From NCBI RefSeq assembly GCF_004217555.1, contig NZ_SHKW01000001.1, forward strand, positions 1,054,001 to 1,118,000: a DNA stretch of 64,000 nt, read 5' to 3'. The stretch is from Edaphobacter modestus (lineage in GTDB: Bacteria > Acidobacteriota > Terriglobia > Terriglobales > Acidobacteriaceae). Made by a program: the position numbers and the translations under genes. This document shows, piece after piece, positions 1 to 8,465 of the stretch. Position 1 is the stretch's first letter. Each line of letters starts with the position of its first letter. Under the pieces are notes generated by a model. The model was not told the DNA's origin, made no database searches, and saw only the letters and a program-made list of their open reading frames with translations.

Positions 1-149
1 GGGATGACAGTCGACGGTCTTGTAGAGTGCGCCGGGAGCGCGCGGAGATCGACAAGGCCCATCGATTCCGAAACAACGATTTTTTGTGCGCTTTTTCTTC
101 GTGGACCCGCTTTCATGCTGCATAACACAAGTTCAAACTTCGATGGCCT

Positions 150-1955
150 ATGACCTCTAACGCATCGCATTCCACTCCTGCCCAGCCTGTCGGGATGAAT
201 TCCAAATACAACCGTTTTCTTCTTTTGGTGGCGGGACTTGGTGGCCTGCTGTACGGCGTAGACGTCGGCATTATCGGGGGAGCGCTACCTTACCTGGAAG
301 CAACTTCCGGGCTGAATGCAGGCCAGCTCTCTATCATCGTAGCGGCGGTGCTGCTCGGCAGCGTCATCTCGACCCTCTTCGCCGGTCTTCTGGCCGACTG
401 GATGGGCCGTCGGCCGCTGATGATGATCAGTGGGCTCACCTTCGTCCTCAGCATTCCCATGATCGCAGTCGCCCATGGCTATGGACCTCTCTTCTTTGGA
501 CGGCTCCTGCAGGGCATCAGTGGCGGACTCATCGGCGTCGTCGTTCCGCTGTACCTTGCCGAGTGTCTGCCGGCAAGCAATCGAGGCAAAGGCACTGCCG
601 TCTTTCAATGGCTGCTGACCCTCGGCATCGTCTCCGCCGCGCTGATCGGGATTTACTACAGTTACCGCGTCGAAACCGTGACCCGGATCTCCGACGCCGC
701 CACCGTCTTCGCCTTCAAGGACCAGGCCTGGCGGCGAATCTTCTGGGTGTCCCTCCCCCCGGGAGTCCTGTTTGTCCTCGGGAGTTTTTTTGTGGCCGAG
801 TCGCCCCGATGGCTTTTCCTGCGCGGCCGCCGCGAGAAGGCGATGGCGTCATTACTTCGTTCGCGCGAGACGGAGCAGGCAGAGATCGAGATGAAGGAGA
901 TGGAGCGCATCGCTGCCGCGAAGGCATCTCCGCGCTCAGGCGAGGCCTTCAAGGATTCGCTTCTGCGGAGGAAGTACGTGATTCCCTTCCTTCTGGCATG
1001 CATCATCCTGTTCTGCAATACCGCGACGGGAATTAACTCGATCATCGGCTACAACACCGCCATTCTGCTGCAGAGTGGGCTCTCGGACCTGCATGCCCAC
1101 TGGGGCTACGTGGTTTTCACCATCGTCAATTTCTTGATGACGATCGTCGGCATGACCCTGATCGATCGTAAGGGGCGCAAGTTCCTCTTCATCGTGGGGA
1201 CCTCGGGCATCATCGTCTCCCTGGTTGGCGTAGGCCTGCTGTTTCTCGGCACGGAGAAGCTCAATCAGGACTGCCGCGACGCCGTACAAGCGATGGTGAC
1301 TCCCGATCAGACTGTCAACCTTGCCTTTAATCCGGCCGAGGCAAGACATCTGCTCGACAACGCCGGCGGCAAAGCAGGCTCCATCGATAGTCAGCGCGCA
1401 TCCCTGGCAGTCATCTACTCCTACGGAGACTTCACCGCAGCCACGAGCTTCGTCCGCTCTGACGATCCGAGCGCGGCGCCGATTCGGATCACGCGCGAGA
1501 GCGCTGTTCCCACAAACAGGGTCGAGGCGTTCTTCAAGAATCCTTTTGCCGATCTAGACGCGGCTCGCACAGCTCCACTCAAGATCGACCGCGCGCTCGT
1601 GGGCCGGGTTCCCGATTCACATCATGGCTGGCTGGTTGCCATCGGGCTGTATCTCTTCATGTCGTTCTATGCCATCGGTCCTGGCGTCGGCGTCTGGCTG
1701 GCTCTCTCAGAGCTCATGCCAACCCGAATCCGGTCCAATGGCATGAGCATTGCGCTGGTCATCAATCAGCTGGTCTCGACGACACTGGCAGGAATCTTCC
1801 TTCCCGTCGTCAGCAAGTATGGTTACTCGTTCATGTTCTTTCTCTTCGCAGGATTTACGGTGATCTACTTTATCGTGGCCGCTTTCTTTCTGCCGGAGAC
1901 CAAGGGGAAGACTCTCGAAGAGATCGAGCAATACTTTGAGGGGAAGCGGACATAA
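150..1955 (+). CDS. MFS sugar porter with large insertion
   Basis: This 601-residue protein is a major facilitator superfamily transporter of the sugar porter family, expected to import a sugar by proton symport across the inner membrane. The first helix carries the family pattern GGLLYGVDVGIIGGALPY. The A-loop motif DWMGRRP follows helix 2, ESPRWL lies near the middle, and PETKGKTLEEIE is at the C-terminus. Family members are usually 450-500 residues. The excess here is a hydrophilic stretch at about residues 370-490, between predicted helices 9 and 10 and so probably periplasmic. The ATG at 150 has no good ribosome binding site, and an ATG at residue 16 (MNSKYNRF) is an alternative start. 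No sugar catabolic genes adjoin it, so the substrate is unknown. Confidence 0.9.
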   Translation: MTSNASHSTPAQPVGMNSKYNRFLLLVAGLGGLLYGVDVGIIGGALPYLEATSGLNAGQLSIIVAAVLLGSVISTLFAGLLADWMGRRPLMMISGLTFVLSIPMIAVAHGYGPLFFGRLLQGISGGLIGVVVPLYLAECLPASNRGKGTAVFQWLLTLGIVSAALIGIYYSYRVETVTRISDAATVFAFKDQAWRRIFWVSLPPGVLFVLGSFFVAESPRWLFLRGRREKAMASLLRSRETEQAEIEMKEMERIAAAKASPRSGEAFKDSLLRRKYVIPFLLACIILFCNTATGINSIIGYNTAILLQSGLSDLHAHWGYVVFTIVNFLMTIVGMTLIDRKGRKFLFIVGTSGIIVSLVGVGLLFLGTEKLNQDCRDAVQAMVTPDQTVNLAFNPAEARHLLDNAGGKAGSIDSQRASLAVIYSYGDFTAATSFVRSDDPSAAPIRITRESAVPTNRVEAFFKNPFADLDAARTAPLKIDRALVGRVPDSHHGWLVAIGLYLFMSFYAIGPGVGVWLALSELMPTRIRSNGMSIALVINQLVSTTLAGIFLPVVSKYGYSFMFFLFAGFTVIYFIVAAFFLPETKGKTLEEIEQYFEGKRT

Positions 1956-2086
1956 ATCCGCCGCAGCATCGAATCGTCAAAAATGAAAAAGTAGCTGTAG
2001 AAAGAGTTACATACAACCTCCCAGCCACAGATGTACTCTATGGGGAGTATATTGCTACCGAGATTTTCAGTACCCGGAGAGACTTC

Positions 2087-2860
2087 ATGCGCGCTATGCA
2101 ACGGAATCTGGCAACCACGTTTGCCTTGACCACTGTTCTCCTCCTGGGAGGATGCAAGAGTTCGACGCCCGCGGCCCCGGCCAATGACGCAGCATCACAG
2201 GCGGCCCCGGCCGCTCCCCCTCCCGCAGACCAGGCAGCATCGAATGCTGCAGCCCCGGCGGCCACTCCGGCCACTGCCCCAACCGCTGGACCAGCAGCAG
2301 CACCTGAGTCGGCGGCTGCACCAGCACCCGCCCCAGCCCCTGCACCTCCTGCGCCTGTTCGTGTCACTGCTCCAACGGGAGCACACGTCTCGGTGGTGAT
2401 CTCACAGCAGCTAAGCGCAAAGAACAGCGATGTTGGCCAACCCTTCAGCGGCGAGTTGTCCGCGCCACTGACTTCCTCCAGCGGCAAGACGGTTCTGCCT
2501 AAAGGAACTCCAGTTGAAGGAACTGTGACAGCCGCAAAAGGCCGAGGCAAGTTCAAGGGTGAGGGCAATCTTGCCATCGAGGTCACCTCGATCGGCGGAC
2601 ACGCGGTAACGACCGACTCTTACCTTAAGACGGAGAAGGGCAAAGGCAAGCGGACCGCCGGCATGGTCGGTGGTGGTGCGGGTGCAGGCGCCCTGATCGG
2701 CGGCCTGGCTGGTGGCGGAAAGGGCGCGCTGATAGGCGGTCTGGTTGGCGCTGGAGCCGGAACGGCAGGTGCGGCAATGACCGGCAACAAGGACATTGTG
2801 ATCCCAGCTGAGTCCGTGGTCGCGTTTACCCTGCAGGCTCCGCTCACCATAACTAGATAA
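2087..2860 (+). CDS. Lipoprotein with Pro/Ala-rich linker and glycine zipper
   Basis: This 257-residue protein starts with a lipoprotein signal peptide whose lipobox is LLGGC, with the acylated cysteine at about residue 23. It is therefore predicted to be membrane-anchored in the envelope. A low-complexity Pro/Ala tract at about residues 27-90 follows, acting as a spacer. Next comes a beta-rich domain at about 95-185 with motifs such as LPKGTPVEGTV. A glycine-rich segment (GGGAGAGALIGGLAGG and a near repeat) then resembles the glycine zippers of outer-membrane lipoproteins. The start has a GGAGAG ribosome site, and a strong terminator follows the gene. The function is unknown; membrane insertion or a structural role is inferred from the zipper only. 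Confidence 0.8.
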   Translation: MRAMQRNLATTFALTTVLLLGGCKSSTPAAPANDAASQAAPAAPPPADQAASNAAAPAATPATAPTAGPAAAPESAAAPAPAPAPAPPAPVRVTAPTGAHVSVVISQQLSAKNSDVGQPFSGELSAPLTSSSGKTVLPKGTPVEGTVTAAKGRGKFKGEGNLAIEVTSIGGHAVTTDSYLKTEKGKGKRTAGMVGGGAGAGALIGGLAGGGKGALIGGLVGAGAGTAGAAMTGNKDIVIPAESVVAFTLQAPLTITR

Positions 2861-2875
2861 CTTCCTCTGTACATC

Positions 2876-2908
2876 GAGGCGTCCCTTCGCGGGGGCGCCT
2901 CTTTTTCG
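2876..2908 (+). terminator. Rho-independent terminator
   Basis: A GC-rich hairpin with arms GAGGCGTCCC and GGGGCGCCTC (one G-U pair) and a TTCGCG loop is followed by TTTTT. It lies 16 bases after the lipoprotein gene and separates it from engB. Confidence 0.85.
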
Positions 2909-2948
2909 TTGGGTATCCCGCACAGCCCGGTCCCGATAGACTGGAACC

Positions 2949-3560
2949 ATGCGGCTGAATCCTGTCTTTCTTCTCTCTGCTACCGATGCAGCTCACTTCC
3001 CCACCGAGTCGAAGACTCATGGCAGGCCCGAGGTCGCGTTCCTGGGGCGGTCCAACGTGGGCAAATCGTCGTTGATCAATGCGCTGCTGGGGTCCAAGGA
3101 GGCTCGTGTCTCCTCAACCCCGGGAAGAACGCGTGCGATCAACTTTTTTGCCCTGCATGAAGGTTCCGGGGGGAAGCAGAAGACTGTGCCCTCGATCATC
3201 TTTGCCGACCTTCCGGGGTACGGGTACGCGAAGATCTCGAAGTCGATCTCGGCGGAGTGGCCACAGTTCATCGAGCCCTATCTCGGGGAGCGGGAGACTC
3301 TGGCGCTCTGTGTCTGCCTGGTCGATACCAATATTCCACCGCAGGCGAGCGATGGACTGCTGATCAATTACCTTCAGCAGACGCAGCGGCCCTTTGTCGT
3401 CGTAGGGACGAAGGCGGATCGGCTTTCCAAAAACGTCCTGGCGAAGAATCTGGCGGCATTGAAAGAGGAGCATGGAGTGGAAGAGATTCTTCCTGTCTCG
3501 TCGAAGACCAGCGCGGGAATTCCCGCGCTGTGGCAGCGCATCCAGGCGGTCGCGGAGTAG
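2949..3560 (+). CDS. engB: Ribosome biogenesis GTPase EngB/YsxC
   Basis: This 203-residue GTPase belongs to the TrmE-Era-EngA-EngB family, which acts in late assembly of the large ribosomal subunit. The G1 loop is GRSNVGKSSLINAL, the G2 region includes TPGRTRAINFF, G3 is DLPGYGYA and G4 is TKADRL. Near the end VSSKTSAGI matches G5. The length is typical of EngB. It stands alone between a terminator upstream and an AT-rich intergenic region downstream, convergent with the urocanase-like gene. Confidence 0.95.
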   Translation: MRLNPVFLLSATDAAHFPTESKTHGRPEVAFLGRSNVGKSSLINALLGSKEARVSSTPGRTRAINFFALHEGSGGKQKTVPSIIFADLPGYGYAKISKSISAEWPQFIEPYLGERETLALCVCLVDTNIPPQASDGLLINYLQQTQRPFVVVGTKADRLSKNVLAKNLAALKEEHGVEEILPVSSKTSAGIPALWQRIQAVAE

Positions 3561-3753
3561 GCCCTCCCCCTGAATTTTTTGCACAAAGTATTCATAAAAT
3601 GAGGTTTATCGGTACCTGCTTCAACGACCCGTTTTTCGACCCAACCAGAATTTCTTCCAGAACTTCCTATTTTACGGAATGAGATGGAACTGATCGGCAT
3701 TCGATAAATATCTGCATTTCATGCACTTATACAAGATTGCTGCTTGACAGCCT

Positions 3754-4509
3754 TCACTGCAGGGCCTCTTCTTCCACAGAAGAAAGCCAAAGGGAGCGTT
3801 CGGACGGACGCTGACGCTGAAGGATGCGGGGTGCTGATTCAAGCCACGTGCGTCGAAGCGTGTCTTCCGGCGGGATCAGTGCGAGGGCACGACGATCGAA
3901 GGTTCGGAGGTCCGTGGGGCTCTCGAAGGCGCAGGTGCGGAGTTGCCAGGAGCGGCTCTCGAGGAACGGAGCGAGGATGGATTCGCTGCTGCGGAAACCG
4001 GCCGGGAGCGAGCCGGGGTTCTCGGCAAAGGCGACGAGGTCCGCTCCCAAGGCCTGAAACCGGCAGGCAATTTCGGAGATCTTCGGATCGAGAGGAAGGA
4101 GGCTCGAGAAGAGCTGCGGTGCGAGACCGCGTGCGGCCGCCTCTTCGAGGCTCGCGAGAGGATCGGCGCTGAGGGCGACAGAGAGCGAGGCGCGTTTGCG
4201 GACCTCGTTCTTCATGGCGCGAATCGCCTCATCCAGCGTATGGACGACGAAGGCTACGGCTCCGGCGCGGACAATCTCACGGATGCGGCCTGGGGCGTTG
4301 TCGATTGAGAGAGAGACCGCACCGGCAATGTTGGCGGCGGCGGCGAGAGCTGCGCCATCCGGCGAGAGCCCAAGGGAGAGGATGAGGGCACCTCCCCAGT
4401 CGGGACGGAGTTGTAGCAGAGCGGTATAGGCACGAAGGATTTGGGACTGAACCGAGCCGGAAGAGCATACGAGGTCATTCGAAGAGAATCGTACCGCAGC
4501 CAGAGGCAA
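3754..4509 (-). CDS. Stand-alone urocanase-like Rossmann-domain protein
   Basis: No full-length family of 251 residues is recognised. Residues about 38-145 resemble the central Rossmann-like domain of urocanate hydratase. A GGALILSLGLSPDGAALAAA segment sits where urocanase has its glycine-rich NAD+ loop. It is followed by GAVSLSIDNAPGRI, then a DEAIRAM helix, then SVALSADPLASLEEAAARGLAPQLFS, as in the urocanase run of strands and helices. The GLGGMGG-type loop is degenerate and the flanking urocanase domains are absent (true urocanases are about 550 residues). The remaining C-terminal 100 residues are not recognised. The gene diverges from flgM. Catalysis is unlikely, and a binding or regulatory role is only a guess. 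Confidence 0.6.
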   Translation of the reverse strand: MPLAAVRFSSNDLVCSSGSVQSQILRAYTALLQLRPDWGGALILSLGLSPDGAALAAAANIAGAVSLSIDNAPGRIREIVRAGAVAFVVHTLDEAIRAMKNEVRKRASLSVALSADPLASLEEAAARGLAPQLFSSLLPLDPKISEIACRFQALGADLVAFAENPGSLPAGFRSSESILAPFLESRSWQLRTCAFESPTDLRTFDRRALALIPPEDTLRRTWLESAPRILQRQRPSERSLWLSSVEEEALQ

Positions 4510-4671
4510 GAGGTCTTTGTCGAAAGATCCGGAGGATTGGGTTTCTACCTTCCACAGCTAAGCGAGGCCGGGGATGTTACAGCCTTTGTGGGCTTCGGAA
4601 AGAAATCTTTCTGGGTAGAAGGCAAACGATCGTTCCTTGGGCGTGGTTACGATTTTCATCACTTACGGTAC

Positions 4672-4698
4672 TAAAGTTTGCCCCATCCCTGCCGATGA
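4672..4698 (+). promoter_or_regulatory. Sigma-28 (FliA) promoter of flgM-flgK-flgL
   Basis: TAAAGTTT at 4672-4679, an 11-base spacer, and GCCGATGA at 4691-4698 match the FliA consensus TAAAGTTT-N11-GCCGATAA at 15 of 16 positions. The site lies 23 bases before the flgM start. A sigma factor of the FliA type is encoded at 39035-39952. Confidence 0.85.
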
Positions 4699-4720
4699 AC
4701 TCACGTAGCTGGAGGAATGA

Positions 4721-5017
4721 ATGAGCTACTCAAATGGAATTGGCGACAGGATGCAGGTTTCGAACCCGATCGCCCCTGCATCCGCTTCACAGACCCGTCC
4801 TGCCGAGGCAAAGACCGCCGAAGCACAGCCCGCCGGCCGCACCGGGACAGACGCCGCGACACTGAGCCCCACGGGCGAGTTGATCTCCCAGGCCCTCGGC
4901 GGATCGGATGTACGGTCCTCGAAGGTGGAGGCGCTGCAAAAGGCGATCGCCGATGGAAGTTATAACGTTTCGTCCTCCGATGTTGCCGGCAAGGTCATGG
5001 ACTCGCTTCTGAAGTGA
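4721..5017 (+). CDS. flgM: Anti-sigma-28 factor FlgM
   Basis: This 98-residue protein has the FlgM layout. The N-terminal half is disordered and rich in Ala, Thr and Pro. The C-terminal half is helical: DAATLSPTGELISQAL, then KVEALQKAIADGSYNVSSSDVAGKVMDSLL, the family signature. FlgM binds FliA until it is exported through the finished hook-basal body, which delays late gene expression. A GGAGG ribosome site precedes the ATG. It is the first gene behind the sigma-28 promoter, so it is probably autoregulated by the factor it inhibits, and it leads the flgK-flgL pair. Confidence 0.92.
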   Translation: MSYSNGIGDRMQVSNPIAPASASQTRPAEAKTAEAQPAGRTGTDAATLSPTGELISQALGGSDVRSSKVEALQKAIADGSYNVSSSDVAGKVMDSLLK

Positions 5018-5021
5018 CGCT

Positions 5022-5254
5022 GTGAGCACGACGGAGAAGACGATGTCCGGGATGCTGGAAGGAACGATCGAGGCGCTGTCGCGTTTCGATCTCGAGAGGA
5101 TGCTTACGCTCGAAGAGCGAAGGATGCTGCTTGTGAGATCCGGGGTTCCGACCGGAGGAACGCAACGAAGGTGCTTCGAAGGCTTAGAAGGGGAGAGGAA
5201 TACAAGAGATGGGAACACTGGCTTCCGCACTGGCGTTGGCGCAACAGGCCCTGA
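5022..5254 (+). pseudogene. Possible decayed flgN-like export chaperone
   Basis: The 191 bases between flgM and flgK, where flgN often lies, hold no intact gene ending before flgK. From a GTG at 5022 the reading frame gives a FlgN-like amphipathic start (MLEGTIEALSRFDLERMLTL). It then runs on across flgK in the wrong frame to 5432. After about 5140 the frame beginning at 5024 gives RNATKVLRRLRRGEEYKRW, which resembles a FlgN C-terminus and ends at 5254. One frameshift joining the two would give only about 77 residues, against 100-160 normally. This could be a remnant, a very short real protein, or chance. Confidence 0.3.
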
Positions 5255-6615
5255 TGGCAAATCAGACGGCACTCAATATCACCGCGAACAATGTTGCAAA
5301 CCAGAACACTCCCGGATACACGCGGGAGGTTGCAACCTGGACGGAGAACGACAGCGTGACGATCGGCAACGTCTCCGTAGGCCAGGGAGCGAGCATCGGC
5401 GCGGCGGCCTCGCAGCGCGACCTCATTCTTGAGAAGAGGGTACAGCAGCAGACCCAGGTGCAGGCGCAGAGCCAGTCGCTTGAGGACGCTCTCAACCAGG
5501 TTCAGAGTATCTTCGGGCTCAGTTCAAGCTCGACCTCTGCCAGCTCGACGGCTCTGGGCACGGCTTTGAACGGTTTCTACAACGCGCTGTCGTCGCTCAC
5601 GGCGAATCCGTCGGATTCGGCGACACGCCAGAAGGTTATTTCGGCGGCAAGCAACCTGGTGGGCGCCTTCAACTCCACGTCGAACCAGATGGCGGGCGTC
5701 GCCTCGGATCTGGACAAGCAGGTCTCGGGGTACGTCGACAATGTGAACGGCCTGCTTTCAACGATCGCGACCCTGAACCAGAAGATCTCAAACTCCAGCC
5801 CGAACAGCGACGCCGGCGTGCTCGAGGACCAGAGACAACAGGCGATCGCGCAGCTTTCGCAGTACATCGGTCTCGATCAGATCACCAACGAGAACAACCA
5901 GATTACCCTGACCACGACCAACGGCGCGGTGCTGGTGAGCGGCGCGCAATCCTACGCGATGAGCACGTCTCAGATCTCGGGACAGACCCACATCATGGCC
6001 GGGATTCCGCCGCAGGATGTGACGGCAGGATTAACGGGAGGCGCACTTGGCGGAGCCCTCGAGGCGAGAGACCAGCTGCTGCCCCAGTACCAGAGCTCGC
6101 TGGACGAGCTTGCCTATCAGATAGGAACCCAAGTCAACCAGGTCAATGCGCAGGGACTGGATGGAAATGGGAATCCGGGCGCGGCCATCTTTCAGCTTCC
6201 GGGCAGCGCAAATGGCGCAGCGGTCCTGATCGGGATGGCAACGACGGATCCGCAGTCGATCGCTGCGGCGGCGGTCGGCGAGGGCTCCACGGGAACCAGC
6301 AATGCCCTGCTGCTGGCCGGGCTGGCGAATGGAGCGACGGTCTCGGGCCAGACCCCGCTGGACTTTTTGACGAGCCTGATGGGACAGATCGGAAACGCCG
6401 CGGCCTCGGCTTCGTCGGACAACACCGTCCAACAGGCCACGTTGACCCAGTTGACGAGTCAGCGCAATTCGCTCTCCAGTGTCTCGCTCGATGAAGAAGC
6501 GGCCAACCTTACGCAATATCAACGGGCATATCAGGCCGCGGCCAAGATCTTTTCGATCACCGATGAGCTGATGGCGAGCGCGATCAACCTTGGTGTAACC
6601 ACGTCCGTCTCGTAA
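5209..6615 (+). CDS. flgK: Flagellar hook-associated protein 1 FlgK
   Basis: This 468-residue protein forms the first hook-filament junction zone. The N-terminus (LALAQQALMANQTALNITANNVANQNTPGYTRE) is the flagellar rod/hook helix with the conserved ANNxANxxTPGY pattern. The C-terminus (NLTQYQRAYQAAAKIFSITDELMASAINL) is the matching D0 helix that pairs with it. The variable domain between is rich in Ser, Thr and Asn. It is exported by the flagellar type III apparatus and so has no Sec signal. It follows flgM and precedes flgL by 24 bases, forming one late operon. Confidence 0.95.
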   Translation: MGTLASALALAQQALMANQTALNITANNVANQNTPGYTREVATWTENDSVTIGNVSVGQGASIGAAASQRDLILEKRVQQQTQVQAQSQSLEDALNQVQSIFGLSSSSTSASSTALGTALNGFYNALSSLTANPSDSATRQKVISAASNLVGAFNSTSNQMAGVASDLDKQVSGYVDNVNGLLSTIATLNQKISNSSPNSDAGVLEDQRQQAIAQLSQYIGLDQITNENNQITLTTTNGAVLVSGAQSYAMSTSQISGQTHIMAGIPPQDVTAGLTGGALGGALEARDQLLPQYQSSLDELAYQIGTQVNQVNAQGLDGNGNPGAAIFQLPGSANGAAVLIGMATTDPQSIAAAAVGEGSTGTSNALLLAGLANGATVSGQTPLDFLTSLMGQIGNAAASASSDNTVQQATLTQLTSQRNSLSSVSLDEEAANLTQYQRAYQAAAKIFSITDELMASAINLGVTTSVS

Positions 6616-6639
6616 GCGAAAGACAAGGGAGCGAAGACC

Positions 6640-7539
6640 ATGAGAGCAGACCCTACTTACTTCAATAGCGTTGTCCAGTCACTCAACAACGCGATGAACA
6701 ACTCGAACAATCTTGCTGCGGAGCTATCCAGTGGCCTGCGTGTTGGTTCTCTCTCCGACGACCCTGCCGCGGCCACACAGAGCCTGCGGCTGGATGGCAC
6801 GATCGCAGGCATCGACACCTTCGTGCAGACGGCTTCGGGCGTTTCGTCGCGGCTGCAGATGACGGATTCTACTCTGGGCGAGGTTGTCTCGCAGGTGACC
6901 TCTGCGATCTCGCTTGCGGTGGGCGCGGCAAACGGCACACTCAACAGTGCGAATCTGGACTCGATCGCACAACAGGTCACGTCGATTCGCGATAACGTGC
7001 TTTCGCTGGCCAACAGCAGCTACCAGGGAAGCTTTCTGTTCTCGGGAAGCCAGGGAACGACGACGCCTTTCAGCCTCAATACGACGACGACACCCGCGAC
7101 GACAAACTACCAAGGTGACAGCAACGTTCAGACGATCGTGACTCCGGGAGGCCAGAAGATTCAGATTAGCCTGCCGGGCTCGTCGATCTTCGGCTCGGGC
7201 AGCTCGGGGGTTCTGGGAGTTTTGAATCAGCTGGTGTCGGACCTTACGAGCGGGGCGCCCACGGCGAACATCTCGGCGGACAGCTCTGCGTTGACGGATG
7301 CGTTGAGTACGGTTTCGACGCAACGCAGCGTTCTAAACAACTCCTTGAGCACAATTCAGTCCACGAGCACCTATGCGCAGACGCAGGAGGCACAGTTGAA
7401 GGTGCAACAGGGTTCTCTGGTCGCATCCGATCCTGCAGCTGTGGCGACGGGGTTACAGGCGAGCCAGACGCAGTATCAGGCGCTGCTTAGCGTGATCACC
7501 GCGCTGCAGCAGGATAATCTGTTCAACCACCTGTCGTAA
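6640..7539 (+). CDS. flgL: Flagellar hook-associated protein 3 FlgL
   Basis: This 299-residue, flagellin-like protein forms the second hook-filament junction. The N-terminal helix (YFNSVVQSLNNAMNNSNNLAAELSSGLRV) is followed by the DDPAAATQSLRL motif shared by FlgL and flagellins. The C-terminal helix is ATGLQASQTQYQALLSVITAL. The length suits FlgL. It is co-directional with flgK and ends 12 bases before the end of a convergent gene. Flagellin fliC and cap fliD are not next to it, so filament genes must lie elsewhere. Confidence 0.93.
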   Translation: MRADPTYFNSVVQSLNNAMNNSNNLAAELSSGLRVGSLSDDPAAATQSLRLDGTIAGIDTFVQTASGVSSRLQMTDSTLGEVVSQVTSAISLAVGAANGTLNSANLDSIAQQVTSIRDNVLSLANSSYQGSFLFSGSQGTTTPFSLNTTTTPATTNYQGDSNVQTIVTPGGQKIQISLPGSSIFGSGSSGVLGVLNQLVSDLTSGAPTANISADSSALTDALSTVSTQRSVLNNSLSTIQSTSTYAQTQEAQLKVQQGSLVASDPAAVATGLQASQTQYQALLSVITALQQDNLFNHLS

Positions 7540-7551
7540 TCGAACTCCCGG

Positions 7552-8310
7552 TTAGTGCTGGAGCTGCTCCAGGGCTTTGCGCGCCTGCTTGATCCTGAGA
7601 CCGTCGGGATTCAGTTTGAGGTAAGCGTTGTACTCCGCGATGGCCTCCTCACGCTTCTCGAGCTTCTCGGCGACGTGAGCAAGAGCGAAGTGTGTCTCGG
7701 GGTCGGAGGGCAGAGACTTTACCGCATCCTGAGCGCGGAGATAGGCGGCGTTGAGATTGCCTGCATCCTCATAGAACTTGGATACCTTCAGGTCTTCCTC
7801 GGCTCGGTCTTCGTCGGTCTGGAGCTTTTCGACCTTGGGAAGTCGCCGCCGTCCCGAGGGTTTGGGACTGTCCGCTTTATCGTCGAGCGGGGGTTTGTCG
7901 GCGGAGGGAGTATTTGCAGGATCGTCGGAGCTGGAGGAGCTGGAGCCGCTGCTCGAGCTGCCGGGTTCAGAACCGGGCATGGGCGGAGCCGAGGTCGGGA
8001 ATGGGAACTTATCGGCTGTGGAAGGTGGTTTTCCCGGCGCGGGAGCATCGGGCGGGTTCTGCTGCGGCTGCGTCTTCGGGGGGTCGGACTCGCCGGGGAA
8101 CGGAAAGCGCTGCGCGGTGGGGGCCTCTTTTCCTGTAGAAGCGGCACAGGGATCGTTGCCGGGCTGAGGTTTGCCCTCGGAGCTGCCGGAGGCCTTATCG
8201 GTCTTTTGCGGACATGGAGCAGCGGGCAGGGGCGTCTGAGCGCACACGAGTGCGGTCATCGCGAAGAGGGCGATGAGCGGGAGGACGCGAATCGAAAGGC
8301 GGCTCATCAT
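7552..8310 (-). CDS. Secreted TPR-containing protein
   Basis: This 252-residue protein has a Sec signal peptide (MMSRLSIRVLPLIALFAMTALVCAQ). Residues about 27-150 are low-complexity, rich in Pro, Ser, Lys and Asp, with an almost pure Ser run near 120. From about 165 there are tetratricopeptide-type helices (DAGNLNAAYLRAQDAVKSLPSDPETHFALAHVAEK, then EAIAEYNAYLKLNPDGL). TPR proteins scaffold other proteins, and the partner is unknown. It is convergent with flgL, so a link to motility is not implied by an operon. Confidence 0.8.
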   Translation of the reverse strand: MMSRLSIRVLPLIALFAMTALVCAQTPLPAAPCPQKTDKASGSSEGKPQPGNDPCAASTGKEAPTAQRFPFPGESDPPKTQPQQNPPDAPAPGKPPSTADKFPFPTSAPPMPGSEPGSSSSGSSSSSSDDPANTPSADKPPLDDKADSPKPSGRRRLPKVEKLQTDEDRAEEDLKVSKFYEDAGNLNAAYLRAQDAVKSLPSDPETHFALAHVAEKLEKREEAIAEYNAYLKLNPDGLRIKQARKALEQLQH

Positions 8311-8342
8311 CGTTATTTATTTAGACTACGCGTCTCGACGGT

Positions 8343-8373
8343 TTGACGCCTGGGCGCGCAGGTTTGTTATATT
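8343..8373 (+). promoter_or_regulatory. Possible sigma-70-type promoter for the SET gene
   Basis: TTGACG at 8343-8348 and TATATT at 8368-8373 are separated by 19 bases, slightly longer than ideal. The pair lies upstream of the SET-domain gene in the gap to the divergent TPR gene. Confidence 0.35.
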
Positions 8374-8465
8374 CAGCATGGCCGGCTTGTAAAAAAAGAC
8401 TTTTTTTGCTCCGCCGGACGCGTGTTCCTCTGCTTCAAAATCCACACATTCAGAATGAGTTCTCG

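Noticed and set aside
1..149. Possible regulatory region before the sugar porter
   Set aside because: No clear operator or promoter pair could be made out, and the region is cut by the window edge.
5255..5432. Continuation of the GTG-started frame after flgM into flgK
   Set aside because: flgK is in another frame and strongly conserved here, so the extension past 5208 is not coding.
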